A DNA stretch of 64,000 bases from Persicobacter sp. CCB-QB2 (GTDB lineage Bacteria > Bacteroidota > Bacteroidia > Cytophagales > Cyclobacteriaceae), in contig NZ_LBGV01000001.1 of assembly GCF_001274635.1 (NCBI RefSeq), positions 2,914,001 to 2,978,000 of the forward strand, written 5' to 3'. A model generated the notes under the pieces. It was not told the DNA's origin, did not search any database, and was given only the letters and a program-made list of their open reading frames with translations. Positions 1 through 8,443 of this stretch are shown here, one piece after another; positions within the stretch are counted from its first letter, which is position 1, and every line of letters begins with the position of its first letter. A program made the translations under genes and the position numbers.

Positions 1-51
1 CCCTTTGCACAGTTGGCCAGCACCCATTCACAATTTCAATAGGGCAAAAAT

Positions 52-85
52 AAAAAAGTCTCCTTGATTTGCACCAAGGAGACTT
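52..85 (-). terminator. Intrinsic terminator of rpmE2
   Basis: A perfect 11-bp stem (AAGTCTCCTTG with CAAGGAGACTT, loop of 8) is followed, in the minus direction, by a T-rich run. It lies about 30 bp beyond the L31 stop codon. Confidence 0.8.
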
Positions 86-117
86 CTGTTTCTTCAAGCG
101 AGACGCGCCCGCAGGAA

Positions 118-366
118 TTAGTTTTTCTTTCCGTACTTTTGGTAGAATTTATCCACACGACCAGCAGTATCAACGAAGATGTTCTTACCAGTGTAGAATG
201 GGTGAGATGCAGAAGAGATCTCGACCTTTACCAAAGGATATTCTTTTCCGTCTTCCCATACGATAGTCTCAGCTGTCTCTACAGTAGAACGAGTCAAGAA
301 TTTAAAGTCAGATGATTGGTCGTGAAAAACCACTTCTCTGTACTCAGGATGGATTCCTTTTTTCAT
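118..366 (-). CDS. rpmE2: 50S ribosomal protein L31, type B (zinc-free)
   Basis: This 82-residue protein is a structural component of the large ribosomal subunit. The start ([10 protein letters not shown]), the central [11 protein letters not shown] segment and the ending SHPFYTGK...[11 protein letters not shown] are typical of L31. It contains no cysteine, which places it in the type B (C-minus, RpmE2) form that does not bind zinc; in some bacteria that form replaces the zinc form under zinc limitation. Here it may simply be the only L31, which this window cannot decide. The gene stands alone, has its own TATTTTTG promoter element upstream and a strong terminator downstream. Confidence 0.95.
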   Translation of the reverse strand: MKKGIHPEYREVVFHDQSSDFKFLTRSTVETAETIVWEDGKEYPLVKVEISSASHPFYTGKNIFVDTAGRVDKFYQKYGKKN

Positions 367-772
367 GATCTTATATTTTATTATTTATATTTTCTTTTAT
401 TCTTCTTCAAAAGGAGTGCAAAAATAGGAAACATTATCGTAAGGCACAACCCTACTGACATTTAATTGATTAGTAATTTTCCTTTTCCACTCCGCCCAAA
501 TGTTAAGGATTTGGGAATAATCAGCCTGCAAAGTTAACAAAAGTTTACGCAAGGAAAAACGGATTGATTCGGAAATCTGCCACAATTTCTCTCTACTGCC
601 GTTTTTTACTGAAATTATTTCAGGCTCCATGACTCAGCTGCGACATTTTCACCGACTTTTTGCCGAAATTTCAGTTGAAGCGACAATTTTTCAGCCATCA
701 ACCTACTGGAACACAGATTGATCAACATTACCTGAGCGCTTCAACGATCAACAAAATTTAAATGGAAGAAAA
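367..772. other. Divergent intergenic region rpmE2/clpB
   Basis: About 400 bp between divergent rpmE2 and clpB. It holds the rpmE2 promoter element and a second minus-strand TAACTTTG at about 529-536. I see no convincing gene: a minus-strand reading frame of 77 codons at 397-630 has no recognisable domain and covers the rpmE2 promoter. No CIRCE-type (TTAGCACTC-N9-GAGTGCTAA) heat-shock operator was found before clpB. Confidence 0.5.
419..426 (-). promoter_or_regulatory. Bacteroidota -7 element upstream of rpmE2
   Basis: On the minus strand TATTTTTG matches the TAnnTTTG element of Bacteroidota promoters, with a TTG-containing stretch about 20 bp further upstream. It is about 53 bp from the L31 start codon, leaving a very AT-rich leader. 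Confidence 0.5.
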
Positions 773-3388
773 ATGAATTTAAATCAATATACCATTAAGT
801 CGCAGGAGGCATTGCAGAAGGCCGTTGAGTTGAGCCAATCGAATGGACAACAGGCCATAGAGCCTGCACATTTACTCAAAGCAATTCTTTTGGTGGATGA
901 GAATGTCTCCAATTTTGTATTAAAGAAATTAAGCATAAACCGTTCGCAGCTAGAGGAGAAACTAGATCAACAGATTGCGGGCTTTGCCAAAGTAAGTGGC
1001 GGGCAACAATCCTATTTCTCCAATGAGGCGCAACAGATATTAAATCAAGCCCAGAACAGCATCACCGAATGGGGAGATGAATATGTGGCCATTGATCACC
1101 TTTTGGTAGCTTTGGCCCAAAGTAAAAACCCCACCGGTCAGCAAATGCGGGATTGGGGCATGGATGCATCGGCGCTAAAGAAAGTATTATTGGAACTTCG
1201 GGGCGGCAATCAGGTCAAAGACCAGAATGCCGAATCGAAATATAAATCACTGGAAAAATACTCGAAGAACCTGAATGAGCTGGCCAAAGCCGGAAAAATT
1301 GATCCGGTCATCGGTCGTGATGAGGAAATTCGTCGGGCCATTCAGATTCTTTCCCGTCGTACGAAAAACAACCCCATGCTGACCGGTGAGCCCGGTGTAG
1401 GGAAAACGGCAATCGTGGAAGGGATGGCCAAAAGGATTGTGGATGGTGATGTACCGGAAAACCTAAAATCCAAGCAAATCATTGCCCTGGATATGGGACT
1501 TTTGGTGGCCGGGGCCAAATATAAAGGTGAATTTGAGGAACGATTAAAATCCGTCATTCAGGAAGTGGCGGCTTCTGATGGGGAAATCATTCTCTTTATT
1601 GATGAAATCCATACCCTGGTAGGCGCTGGTGCCGGAGGTGATACCGCCATGGATGCGGCCAACCTGTTGAAGCCTGCCTTGGCCAGAGGGGAACTGAGAA
1701 CCATCGGGGCTACCACCACGAAGGAATATCAAAAATACATTGAGAAGGACAAGGCGCTGGAGCGCCGATTCCAGACCGTGATTATTGATGAACCTACAGT
1801 CGAAGACACCATTTCTATTCTGCGAGGGATCAAGGACAAGTATGAATTGCACCATGGGGTGCGCATTAAGGATGATGCGGTAATTGCGGCAGTGGAACTT
1901 TCAAATCGCTATATCACTGAAAGATTCCTACCCGATAAAGCCATTGACCTGATGGATGAGGCGGCTTCCAAATTACGTATTGAAATTGACTCCCTGCCTG
2001 CAGAACTGGATGAATTGCAACGCAAAATTATGCAGCTGGAAATTGAGCGTGAGGCGATTCGCCGGGAAGGAGATAAGGACAAAGAAAGTCAGCTGAACAA
2101 AGTAATCGCCGAATTATCCGATGCGCGCAATACCTTAAAAGCGCAATGGGAAAATGAAAAATCCGTGATCACCAGCATTCAGGCGGAAAAAGAAAATATT
2201 GACCGGCTGAAATATGAAGCAGAACAGGCGGAGCGTTCCGGCGATTTGGGCAAGGTCGCCGAGATTCGATACGGAAAATTACTGGAGGCGGAAAAGCGGT
2301 TGGAAGAGGCCCAAAAACAAGTAGAGGCTTTGGAAAGTGAAAACACGCTTTTAAAGGAAGAAGTCTCCAGCGAAGACATTGCGGAAGTGGTGGCGAAATG
2401 GACCGGAATTCCTGTATCAAAAATGTTACAAAGTGAAAGAGAAAAACTTTTGCATTTGGAAGAGGAACTGGCCAAAAGAGTAGCCGGCCAACATGAAGCC
2501 ATTAACGCCATTTCGGATGCGGTGCGCAGGAGTCGCGCCGGATTGCAAGACCCCAAGCGCCCGATTGGTTCCTTCCTTTTCATGGGAACCACCGGAGTTG
2601 GGAAAACCGAGTTGGCGAAAGCCTTGGCAGATTATCTTTTCGATGATGAAAACGCCATGGTGAGAATTGATATGTCAGAATATCAGGAGCGTCATGCGGT
2701 TTCGAGACTGGTCGGAGCGCCTCCGGGATATGTTGGTTATGATGAAGGTGGACAATTAACGGAAGCGGTTCGCCGCAAGCCTTATTCAGTAGTGCTTTTG
2801 GACGAAATTGAAAAAGCGCATCCGGATGTCTTCAATATTCTGTTGCAGGTACTGGACGACGGACGTTTGACCGATAACAAAGGCCGCATTGCCAATTTCA
2901 AAAATACGATCATCATCATGACCACCAATATGGGTGCGCAGGTGATTCAGGAAAATTTCGCCAGCATTAATGATGATAACTATTTTGACGTCATTGAAAA
3001 AACGCAGGAGCAGGTCCTGAACTTACTCAAGCAGATGGTCAGACCGGAATTCCTTAACCGAATTGATGAAACCATTATGTTCCATCCATTAAGTAAAAAG
3101 GATATCCGTAAGATTGTCAATATTCAGTTTGAGGAGATCAAACGCAGATTACGAGAGAACAATATCGAAATCGAAGCCAGCGTCGAAGTACTGGACCGCC
3201 TGGGAGAATTGGGTTACGATCCTTCCTTTGGCGCCAGACCGCTAAAAAGGGTGATGCAAAAAGAATTATTGAACCCCTTATCCAAGGAAATTCTTTCCGG
3301 AAGAATTAAAGCGGAAGGTGTGGTCAGTATTCAACTTTCAGACCAACTGGATTTGGTCTTTGAAAATATCAACCCCCTAAACCTGTAG
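773..3388 (+). CDS. clpB: ATP-dependent chaperone ClpB
   Basis: An 871-residue Hsp100 disaggregase that, with the DnaK system, threads aggregated proteins through a hexameric cytoplasmic ring. The layout is standard and full length: a Clp N-terminal repeat domain (about 1-145), a first AAA+ domain with Walker [10 protein letters not shown] near residue 205 and Walker [10 protein letters not shown], the M-domain coiled coil (about 405-525), a second AAA+ domain with GTTGVGKTE near residue 605, and a C-terminal D2-small domain. The start ATGAATTTAAATCAATATACC gives the usual MNxxxxTxKxQEAL opening. It is a single gene closed by a hairpin at 3468. dnaK lies about 30 kb away in the same window. 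Confidence 0.98.
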   Translation: MNLNQYTIKSQEALQKAVELSQSNGQQAIEPAHLLKAILLVDENVSNFVLKKLSINRSQLEEKLDQQIAGFAKVSGGQQSYFSNEAQQILNQAQNSITEWGDEYVAIDHLLVALAQSKNPTGQQMRDWGMDASALKKVLLELRGGNQVKDQNAESKYKSLEKYSKNLNELAKAGKIDPVIGRDEEIRRAIQILSRRTKNNPMLTGEPGVGKTAIVEGMAKRIVDGDVPENLKSKQIIALDMGLLVAGAKYKGEFEERLKSVIQEVAASDGEIILFIDEIHTLVGAGAGGDTAMDAANLLKPALARGELRTIGATTTKEYQKYIEKDKALERRFQTVIIDEPTVEDTISILRGIKDKYELHHGVRIKDDAVIAAVELSNRYITERFLPDKAIDLMDEAASKLRIEIDSLPAELDELQRKIMQLEIEREAIRREGDKDKESQLNKVIAELSDARNTLKAQWENEKSVITSIQAEKENIDRLKYEAEQAERSGDLGKVAEIRYGKLLEAEKRLEEAQKQVEALESENTLLKEEVSSEDIAEVVAKWTGIPVSKMLQSEREKLLHLEEELAKRVAGQHEAINAISDAVRRSRAGLQDPKRPIGSFLFMGTTGVGKTELAKALADYLFDDENAMVRIDMSEYQERHAVSRLVGAPPGYVGYDEGGQLTEAVRRKPYSVVLLDEIEKAHPDVFNILLQVLDDGRLTDNKGRIANFKNTIIIMTTNMGAQVIQENFASINDDNYFDVIEKTQEQVLNLLKQMVRPEFLNRIDETIMFHPLSKKDIRKIVNIQFEEIKRRLRENNIEIEASVEVLDRLGELGYDPSFGARPLKRVMQKELLNPLSKEILSGRIKAEGVVSIQLSDQLDLVFENINPLNL

Positions 3389-3467
3389 CCATTGGTACAG
3401 AATATGCTATGTACTAGGAGGTTGTGTTTTAAAAGCTTTCTCAATTTCTAAAGAAATTTGAGGCTTG

Positions 3468-3496
3468 GGACGTGTTATTTTACACGTCCTTTTTTT
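3468..3496 (+). terminator. Intrinsic terminator after clpB
   Basis: An 8-bp perfect stem GGACGTGT/ACACGTCC with a 6-nt loop and seven T residues, about 80 bp after the clpB stop. Confidence 0.85.
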
Positions 3497-3673
3497 ATAT
3501 ATGCCGCCCTTCCCTCCAGGGAAAAATCAATCAATCCGTCCTCCAATTAAGCTAAAAAAATCATAAGCAATTCCACGAAAATCTTTCTTTAAGGGAAAAT
3601 TTGGATATATTGGAGTATTAATTTAAAGTATATCATTATATTCGTATTTAAGTGTACCTATATTAAGCAACCT

Positions 3674-4282
3674 ATGAAAAAATTAGTACTTCTTTTTTCT
3701 CTTTTCTTCTGTGTTGGTTTAGTTGCTACTGAAGCGCAAGCACAACTTTCCAAAAAGGAAAAAAAAGAGTGGAAGAAAAAACTCAAACGCGTTACCCCTG
3801 AACAATATAAGCAGTTGACCGAAGATTACGCAAAATTGCAAGGTCAGGCAGGTAAGTATGACTCTCAAATTGCTTCTCTAGAGAAGAATGTTGCCGAGCG
3901 TGATGCCAGAATCATGGAATTGACAGCTGAAGTTGAAAACAAAGATGGTCAGATCTCCGCTATGCAAGAAGAAAAAGCCGCTTCTATTGGTTCAGCACCA
4001 GCAAAGTCTTCTGCATCCGTGGATGGTGTGATTTTTAAAGTTCAAATTGGTGCTTTCAGAAATAAAGACCTTTCGAAATATTTCGAACAGCATGAAAACT
4101 TCTCTGGTGAAACAGATGCGGACGGTACGCAGAAATTCACTTTGGGCCACTTCGTGGATTACTGGGAAGCGGACACTTTCAAGAAATATCTGAGAGAGAT
4201 GGGCGTAAAGGATGCCTGGATTGTTCCTTACAAAGATGGTCAGCGTGTAGCGATCAAAGACGTATTGGAAGGCGCTATTTAA
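3674..4282 (+). CDS. Exported SPOR-like coiled-coil protein
   Basis: A 202-residue protein with an N-terminal signal peptide (MKKLVLLFSLFFCVGLV..., probable cleavage after AQA near residue 23), a very basic segment (KKEKKEWKKKLKR), a predicted coiled coil (about 45-105) and a C-terminal domain (about 118-200) containing FKVQIGAFRNKDL and a second half with YLREMGVKDAWIVPYKDG. The VQIGAF motif and the repeated alpha/beta pattern resemble SPOR domains, which bind denuded peptidoglycan glycans. A periplasmic cell-wall role is therefore inferred; no partner gene is adjacent. It shares a bidirectional terminator with the convergent next gene. Confidence 0.7.
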   Translation: MKKLVLLFSLFFCVGLVATEAQAQLSKKEKKEWKKKLKRVTPEQYKQLTEDYAKLQGQAGKYDSQIASLEKNVAERDARIMELTAEVENKDGQISAMQEEKAASIGSAPAKSSASVDGVIFKVQIGAFRNKDLSKYFEQHENFSGETDADGTQKFTLGHFVDYWEADTFKKYLREMGVKDAWIVPYKDGQRVAIKDVLEGAI

Positions 4283-4300
4283 TAAAAAAATATGAAGTCA

Positions 4301-4338
4301 AAAAAAAGCAGTGCGATCTAATCGACACTGCTTTTTTT
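4301..4338. terminator. Bidirectional terminator between convergent genes
   Basis: A stem AAAAAAGCAGTG/CACTGCTTTTTT around a loop that can itself pair (CGA/TCG). It has A and T runs on both sides, so it can serve the SPOR-like gene and the minus-strand T9SS-tail gene, whose stop codon it touches. Confidence 0.85.
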
Positions 4339-4696
4339 ATTCCTTCTTGATCCGAATTGCTTTATTAAAGCGTGTTTTAGGATCTTTTAATACAAGTAAA
4401 TAATATCCCGGCTGAAAATCGTGGGTATCAATTCGGTAATACCTGTTTTTGATCACCTCTTCTGCATCAATCTTTATATTATTCCCGATAATATTAAAAA
4501 CCTCCATTTCCAGAGAATTCACATTGATATTATCGAGTTTTACGTGTAAAACATCATTGTTCGGATTGGGATAAACCTCTACCCGATCATTGACGGTTCG
4601 AAGGCCTAGAGGCAATGCATTCTCAGTTTGGGCGAAAGCCGTCAAACTCAGAACCATCGTAAAGGCCAACATAAAAAGTACCTTTAGACCATTCAT
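4337..4696 (-). CDS. Minimal T9SS type A sorting-domain protein
   Basis: A 119-residue protein with a clear signal peptide (MNGLKVLFMLAFTMVLSLTAFAQ) followed almost at once by a type IX secretion C-terminal domain: VEVYPNPNNDVLHV near residues 40-53, FNIIGNNI, and the closing GYYLLVLKDP...AIRIKKE. This Por_Secre_tail pattern normally sits at the end of large secreted proteins and directs outer-membrane passage and surface anchoring. Here there is only about 15 residues of passenger, so it is either a tail-only protein, a decayed remnant, or a small surface protein in its own right. The frame is open from signal peptide to the last residue. Confidence 0.8.
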   Translation of the reverse strand: MNGLKVLFMLAFTMVLSLTAFAQTENALPLGLRTVNDRVEVYPNPNNDVLHVKLDNINVNSLEMEVFNIIGNNIKIDAEEVIKNRYYRIDTHDFQPGYYLLVLKDPKTRFNKAIRIKKE

Positions 4697-4854
4697 TGAA
4701 TTTATTAGTTAAACATTTTTTAAAAAGAATCGGCAATTTCCGTTCCTCACTAGCAAATATGCTAATTTATACGCACATTATTGCACCCCATTGAAATAAA
4801 AAGGTGATTATCACGCTTATCTTCACAAAATTTAACAATTAAGCAAAAGCTTCT

Positions 4855-4862
4855 TACCTTTG
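4855..4862 (+). promoter_or_regulatory. Bacteroidota promoter -7 element (TACCTTTG)
   Basis: TACCTTTG exactly fits TAnnTTTG, with TTTAAC about 19-20 bp upstream as a weak -33 element. The start codon of the outer-membrane protein follows about 46 bp later. Confidence 0.55.
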
Positions 4863-4908
4863 CAGGCTCAAATTTACGGATAAACACCTCATTCTGGGTC
4901 AATTATAC

Positions 4909-6075
4909 ATGCATCGAATATTAGTTACAAGCCTCTTCATTTTAACCTTTTTTCACCAAATCGCTTTGGCGCAGGAGGCAGAAGCTGTTGATGAAGTGGG
5001 AAAAGCAAGCACTGGCGTTGGGTTGGTGGATAAAGTTTTGAACCTGGTCGATTTATTTTCCTATGAAAATGAAAAGGTAGCGCTTTCGGCTTATCCGGCG
5101 GTGGCCTACAGTCCTCGGGATGGCATGCGAATGGGAGGGCTGTCCATCATTAAAATCAAAAATAACAACAATCAGGAAGATTGGTATCGCCCCACCCTTT
5201 TAATGCCGCAACTTACCTGGTCTACCAAAAATCAGGTCAAGGCGGAATTGGGTTATGACGTTTATTTGAAAAAATGGAACCTTCAGGGAAATATTAATCT
5301 GGCATTATTGCCCAATGATGAATTCTATGGCATTGGAGCAGCGAACAGCTCCGAGCAATTCACCCTTTACACCTCCAATTCCTTCAGCTATAATGCCGAA
5401 TTTAATTATATGCTGCGACAAGAGTTAATGGTGGGTTTCGGAATGAACTATATGCACCAGACGGTTGCAGACATTGACAATCCCGAGATATTACCCATAT
5501 CCACCCCGGGTTACGAGGGCGGAAACCTGATCGGCTTTGGCCCTATTTTGCGCTGGGACACGCGAAACAATAATTTCTACCCTACTTCCGGCCACTGGCT
5601 CAATCTACAAGCCTCCTTTTATACGCCGGGACTTAGTGATTATCAATTCAATTTATTCACCGCCGAGATCCGGAAGTTTTTTACTATTGTGGACGAAAAA
5701 AACATATTGGCACTTCAGGGAAGAGTAGACATTACCGATGGAGAGGTGCCCTTTTTTCTGATGCCCGGCATTGGCGGGAGCAAAAGATTAAGAGGAATTG
5801 ACCACTTCAACCGCTATTTAGATAATAATGCCTGGTTTGCTCAGGTAGAATTTCGCCGGCATTTATGGTGGCGATTCAGCGGAGCCACCTGGGCTGGTGC
5901 CGGACAAACCGCTACTCATGCACATCAATTCAGCCTTCAGGAGGCGCAGTTTGTGGGTGGTGCAGGCCTTCGTTTTCAGGCCACGGAAAAGGATCGCCTG
6001 AATGTTCGGGTAGATGTAGGATTCGGCTCCGGGGGGCAAAAAGGAATTTACCTTTCCATACTGGAAGCTTTTTAA
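4909..6075 (+). CDS. Omp85/BamA-type outer-membrane beta-barrel protein
   Basis: A 388-residue protein with an N-terminal signal peptide (MHRILVTSLFILTFFHQIALAQ) and a barrel resembling the surface-antigen (D15/Bac_surface_Ag) domain. Markers are GPILRWDTRNNNFYPTSGHW near 205-225, which matches the conserved DxRxxxxxPxxG strand-turn of Omp85 barrels, GGSKRLRGID (about 288-297, VRGF-like), and a last strand ending in phenylalanine as expected for BamA-dependent insertion. No POTRA domains fit in the length, so it is not BamA itself. Cargo or function is unknown. The stop codon lies within the terminal inverted repeat of the family A element that follows. Confidence 0.8.
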   Translation: MHRILVTSLFILTFFHQIALAQEAEAVDEVGKASTGVGLVDKVLNLVDLFSYENEKVALSAYPAVAYSPRDGMRMGGLSIIKIKNNNNQEDWYRPTLLMPQLTWSTKNQVKAELGYDVYLKKWNLQGNINLALLPNDEFYGIGAANSSEQFTLYTSNSFSYNAEFNYMLRQELMVGFGMNYMHQTVADIDNPEILPISTPGYEGGNLIGFGPILRWDTRNNNFYPTSGHWLNLQASFYTPGLSDYQFNLFTAEIRKFFTIVDEKNILALQGRVDITDGEVPFFLMPGIGGSKRLRGIDHFNRYLDNNAWFAQVEFRRHLWWRFSGATWAGAGQTATHAHQFSLQEAQFVGGAGLRFQATEKDRLNVRVDVGFGSGGQKGIYLSILEAF

Positions 6076-6314
6076 GCCGAATGATGCATGCTTAACCCGG
6101 ATTAATCATGCTTCAATCCCCCTTAGCTGCAAGGCGGAAAAAATGAAGGAATAGTATCCTATTTAGAGTTTTTCCCAAGGAAGCAGATGAATGAGGAGAA
6201 AGCAAACTTGCCCAAATTTGGGCTATAAAAAAATCAGCAGACGCGAACGTAATGAATTGATAATAAATCTATCAAGACGGATAACTAAATCTAGCGGCGA
6301 ATAATTCGGCTTAA
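6072..6314 (+). repeat. Family A intergenic repeat, copy A1
   Basis: The clearest copy. The ends are TTAAGCCGAATGAT (6072-6085) and ATAATTCGGCTTAA (6301-6314), a 14-bp inverted repeat with one mismatch. Inside are a small hairpin near 6142-6160, the 14-bp palindrome GCCCAAATTTGGGC (6210-6223) and stretches shared with copies at 25813, 40676, 48076 and 56530. It sits between two convergent genes and overlaps the stop codon of the upstream one. No open frame of note lies inside, so it is MITE-like. Confidence 0.75.
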
Positions 6315-6318
6315 AACT

Positions 6319-6352
6319 AAAAAAAGGGAATGCATTGCGCACTCCCTTTTTT
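6319..6352. terminator. Bidirectional terminator
   Basis: A stem AAAAAAGGGAATGC/GCACTCCCTTTTTT with A and T runs on both sides, placed between the barrel gene (plus) and the EamA transporter (minus). Confidence 0.8.
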
Positions 6353-6367
6353 GTAACTTCTTTAGCT

Positions 6368-7297
6368 TCAAACCTCCTGAAGCCTTATTTTTTCTTTTTT
6401 ATGCTTTCTCCGCTTATCCCAGTTTTTCAATAAGGGATAGCACAATACAGATAGCAAAATCATCGCTGTTCCGATGTAGAACTGACTGCTCATTTTCTCC
6501 TCTGAGCCCAGAATCAGGACCGCCAGGGTAATACCATAAATCGGCTCCATATTCACGGTAAGATTCATCATGAAAGGGGTAACGGTACGCATCACCTTCA
6601 CGGAAGCCGTATAGGCATAAACGGTACAACCCAGCGACAATATCATCAACCAACCGAAATCAGCCCATCCACCCCACATTCTCAATATATTTCCCTCCGC
6701 AAAAAAGGTCACATAAATTGGCAGGAATAGCACGGTGAAGCCAAAGGCACCTACCATTTCATAAAGGGTAATGGTCGCTGGTTCGTATTTCCCGACAAAT
6801 CGCCCATTACAAATCGTAAATAAGCTGGCTGCAATGGCTGAGGCAATCGCCACCATTAAACCCCAAAAGTGCGTGAATTCAAAACTAAAAATTACATAAA
6901 GGCCCAACAGGACAAATATCCCCAATAGCACCTCATACCAGGCCACTTTTCGCTTATTGATCATTGGATCCAGTAAACTGGTCCAAAAAGCACCGGTCGC
7001 AATTCCTGCTAATGAGACCGAAGCGGTAGAAATTTCCGCCGAGGCAAAAAACAAAATCCAGTGAAAACCGATTAAGGCACCTGCCCCCAACAAGTGGTAT
7101 TTCGCCTTTTTAGTCAGCGCCTGTAGCCGCTTACGCTGTGCCAGTAAAATATACATGGCTACTGACGCAATCAGCGTTCGGTAAAATACAATCTCTACGG
7201 CGGGCAAAGTGATCAATTTCCCCAACACTGCCGTGAAGCCCCACACAAATACGATAAAGTGGAGCATCAGGTAATCCTTTACTGCGTTCTGTTGCAT
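6368..7297 (-). CDS. EamA-family (DMT) transporter
   Basis: About 309 residues from the chosen start MQQNAVKDYLMLH, with roughly ten hydrophobic segments arranged as two EamA halves, typical of drug/metabolite exporters of the inner membrane. Substrate cannot be told; relatives export amino acids or metabolites. I chose the ATG at 7297 because it directly follows the stop codon of the LptF/G gene (7299); an earlier in-frame ATG at 7342 would run inside that gene and adds a non-membrane leader. The pair is likely translated from one message. The C-terminus is a basic tail (KRRKHKKEKIR). Confidence 0.88.
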   Translation of the reverse strand: MQQNAVKDYLMLHFIVFVWGFTAVLGKLITLPAVEIVFYRTLIASVAMYILLAQRKRLQALTKKAKYHLLGAGALIGFHWILFFASAEISTASVSLAGIATGAFWTSLLDPMINKRKVAWYEVLLGIFVLLGLYVIFSFEFTHFWGLMVAIASAIAASLFTICNGRFVGKYEPATITLYEMVGAFGFTVLFLPIYVTFFAEGNILRMWGGWADFGWLMILSLGCTVYAYTASVKVMRTVTPFMMNLTVNMEPIYGITLAVLILGSEEKMSSQFYIGTAMILLSVLCYPLLKNWDKRRKHKKEKIRLQEV

Positions 7298-7298
7298 T

Positions 7299-8375
7299 TT
7301 ATTTAGGCACGGTTCGATATAAATATACCCCAATACATCCAAAGACGATATTAGGAATCCAAACAGCGATAATCGGGGTTAAGGTCCCCTTTTCCGCCAA
7401 AGTTCGGCCAAACATAAAGAAGATAATGTACACAAAGGCCAATACGAAACCAATCGCAACCTGTACGCCAGTCCCTCCACGCGCTTTTCTGGCAGACACC
7501 GTAATTCCGATAAAGGTCAGGATCAGAATGGCAAAAGGAGAGGTATAGCGCACAAATTTCTCAATTTCGTATTCCTTCCAGGTCTCAGAACCCCGGGACT
7601 GCAAATCGGCAATGGCCATATCCAGCTCTGGAAGCGTCAGGGCTTCATATTCCTTTTCCTGATTTTCGAAATATTTCGGCAAAAGGTTAAAGGCAGAATC
7701 AAGCTCATTCCCCTTGGTAACAATTTCCTCCATCCCATTGATTTCCCTTTGCTGCCAATTATAGAGCGTCCAGCTTTCCTTTTCCCTATTCCACTTCATT
7801 CGGCGAGCGGTCAGTTTGGATTTCAGTTCATTGCCTTCAATCGTTTCCAAAGTCACCCGATAACCCGTATTGGAACTGTTATTGTACGATTTTAGATACA
7901 AATAGGACTCCGGTGAAAGCTTAATGTGTACATGCTGATCATCAAAATAAAACTGACGCTCCAAATAAGCCCGTTCAAATTCCAGTCGGGATTTGTTTGA
8001 ATTCGGAATCAAATAAGCATTGGCAAAAAAACTGACTACTGCCAAAAGTGTCGCCCCCACAAAGTAAGGGCGCATAAACCGCTTAAAGCTCACCCCACTA
8101 CTTAAAATCGCAATGATTTCAGTATGACTGGCCAGTTTAGAGGTCACGAATACCGTGGTGATAAAAACCATGAGTGGGGTAATGAAATTCCCCATATATA
8201 GCGCAAAATCCCCATAGTAAGCCAGAATTTCCATCATCGGCAGCTTATTCTGCAGGTATTTATCGTTCTTCTCGGTCATATCGATAATACAAATTACCGA
8301 CACCAATACCATCACGACAAACACATAGGAGGTCAAAAACTTTTTGAGGATATAGCGGTCAAGAATTTTTAGCAT
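7299..8375 (-). CDS. LptF/LptG-family permease
   Basis: A 358-residue YjgP/YjgQ-family membrane protein. It opens MLKILDRYILKKFLTSYVF, the standard beginning of LptF/LptG, with three hydrophobic segments in the N-terminal third, a large periplasmic jellyroll-like region (about 130-260) and three C-terminal membrane segments. LptF and LptG form the permease of the LptB2FG ATP-driven exporter that extracts LPS from the inner membrane. Only one permease gene is present here; its partner is elsewhere. The gene lies between tgt (69 bp upstream) and the EamA gene. Confidence 0.9.
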   Translation of the reverse strand: MLKILDRYILKKFLTSYVFVVMVLVSVICIIDMTEKNDKYLQNKLPMMEILAYYGDFALYMGNFITPLMVFITTVFVTSKLASHTEIIAILSSGVSFKRFMRPYFVGATLLAVVSFFANAYLIPNSNKSRLEFERAYLERQFYFDDQHVHIKLSPESYLYLKSYNNSSNTGYRVTLETIEGNELKSKLTARRMKWNREKESWTLYNWQQREINGMEEIVTKGNELDSAFNLLPKYFENQEKEYEALTLPELDMAIADLQSRGSETWKEYEIEKFVRYTSPFAILILTFIGITVSARKARGGTGVQVAIGFVLAFVYIIFFMFGRTLAEKGTLTPIIAVWIPNIVFGCIGVYLYRTVPK

Positions 8376-8443
8376 GAGCTTAAAAAAGGTTGAGTGGGCA
8401 ATTTAAATTACCCACAATAAAAATCGAAAAGATTCAAGGCCTA

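Noticed and set aside
397-630. A 77-codon minus-strand frame between rpmE2 and clpB
   Set aside because: No domain or signal peptide, unusual composition, and it covers the rpmE2 promoter element.
773-830. Possible CIRCE heat-shock operator before clpB
   Set aside because: No inverted TTAGCACTC-type sequence is present upstream of clpB or dnaK.
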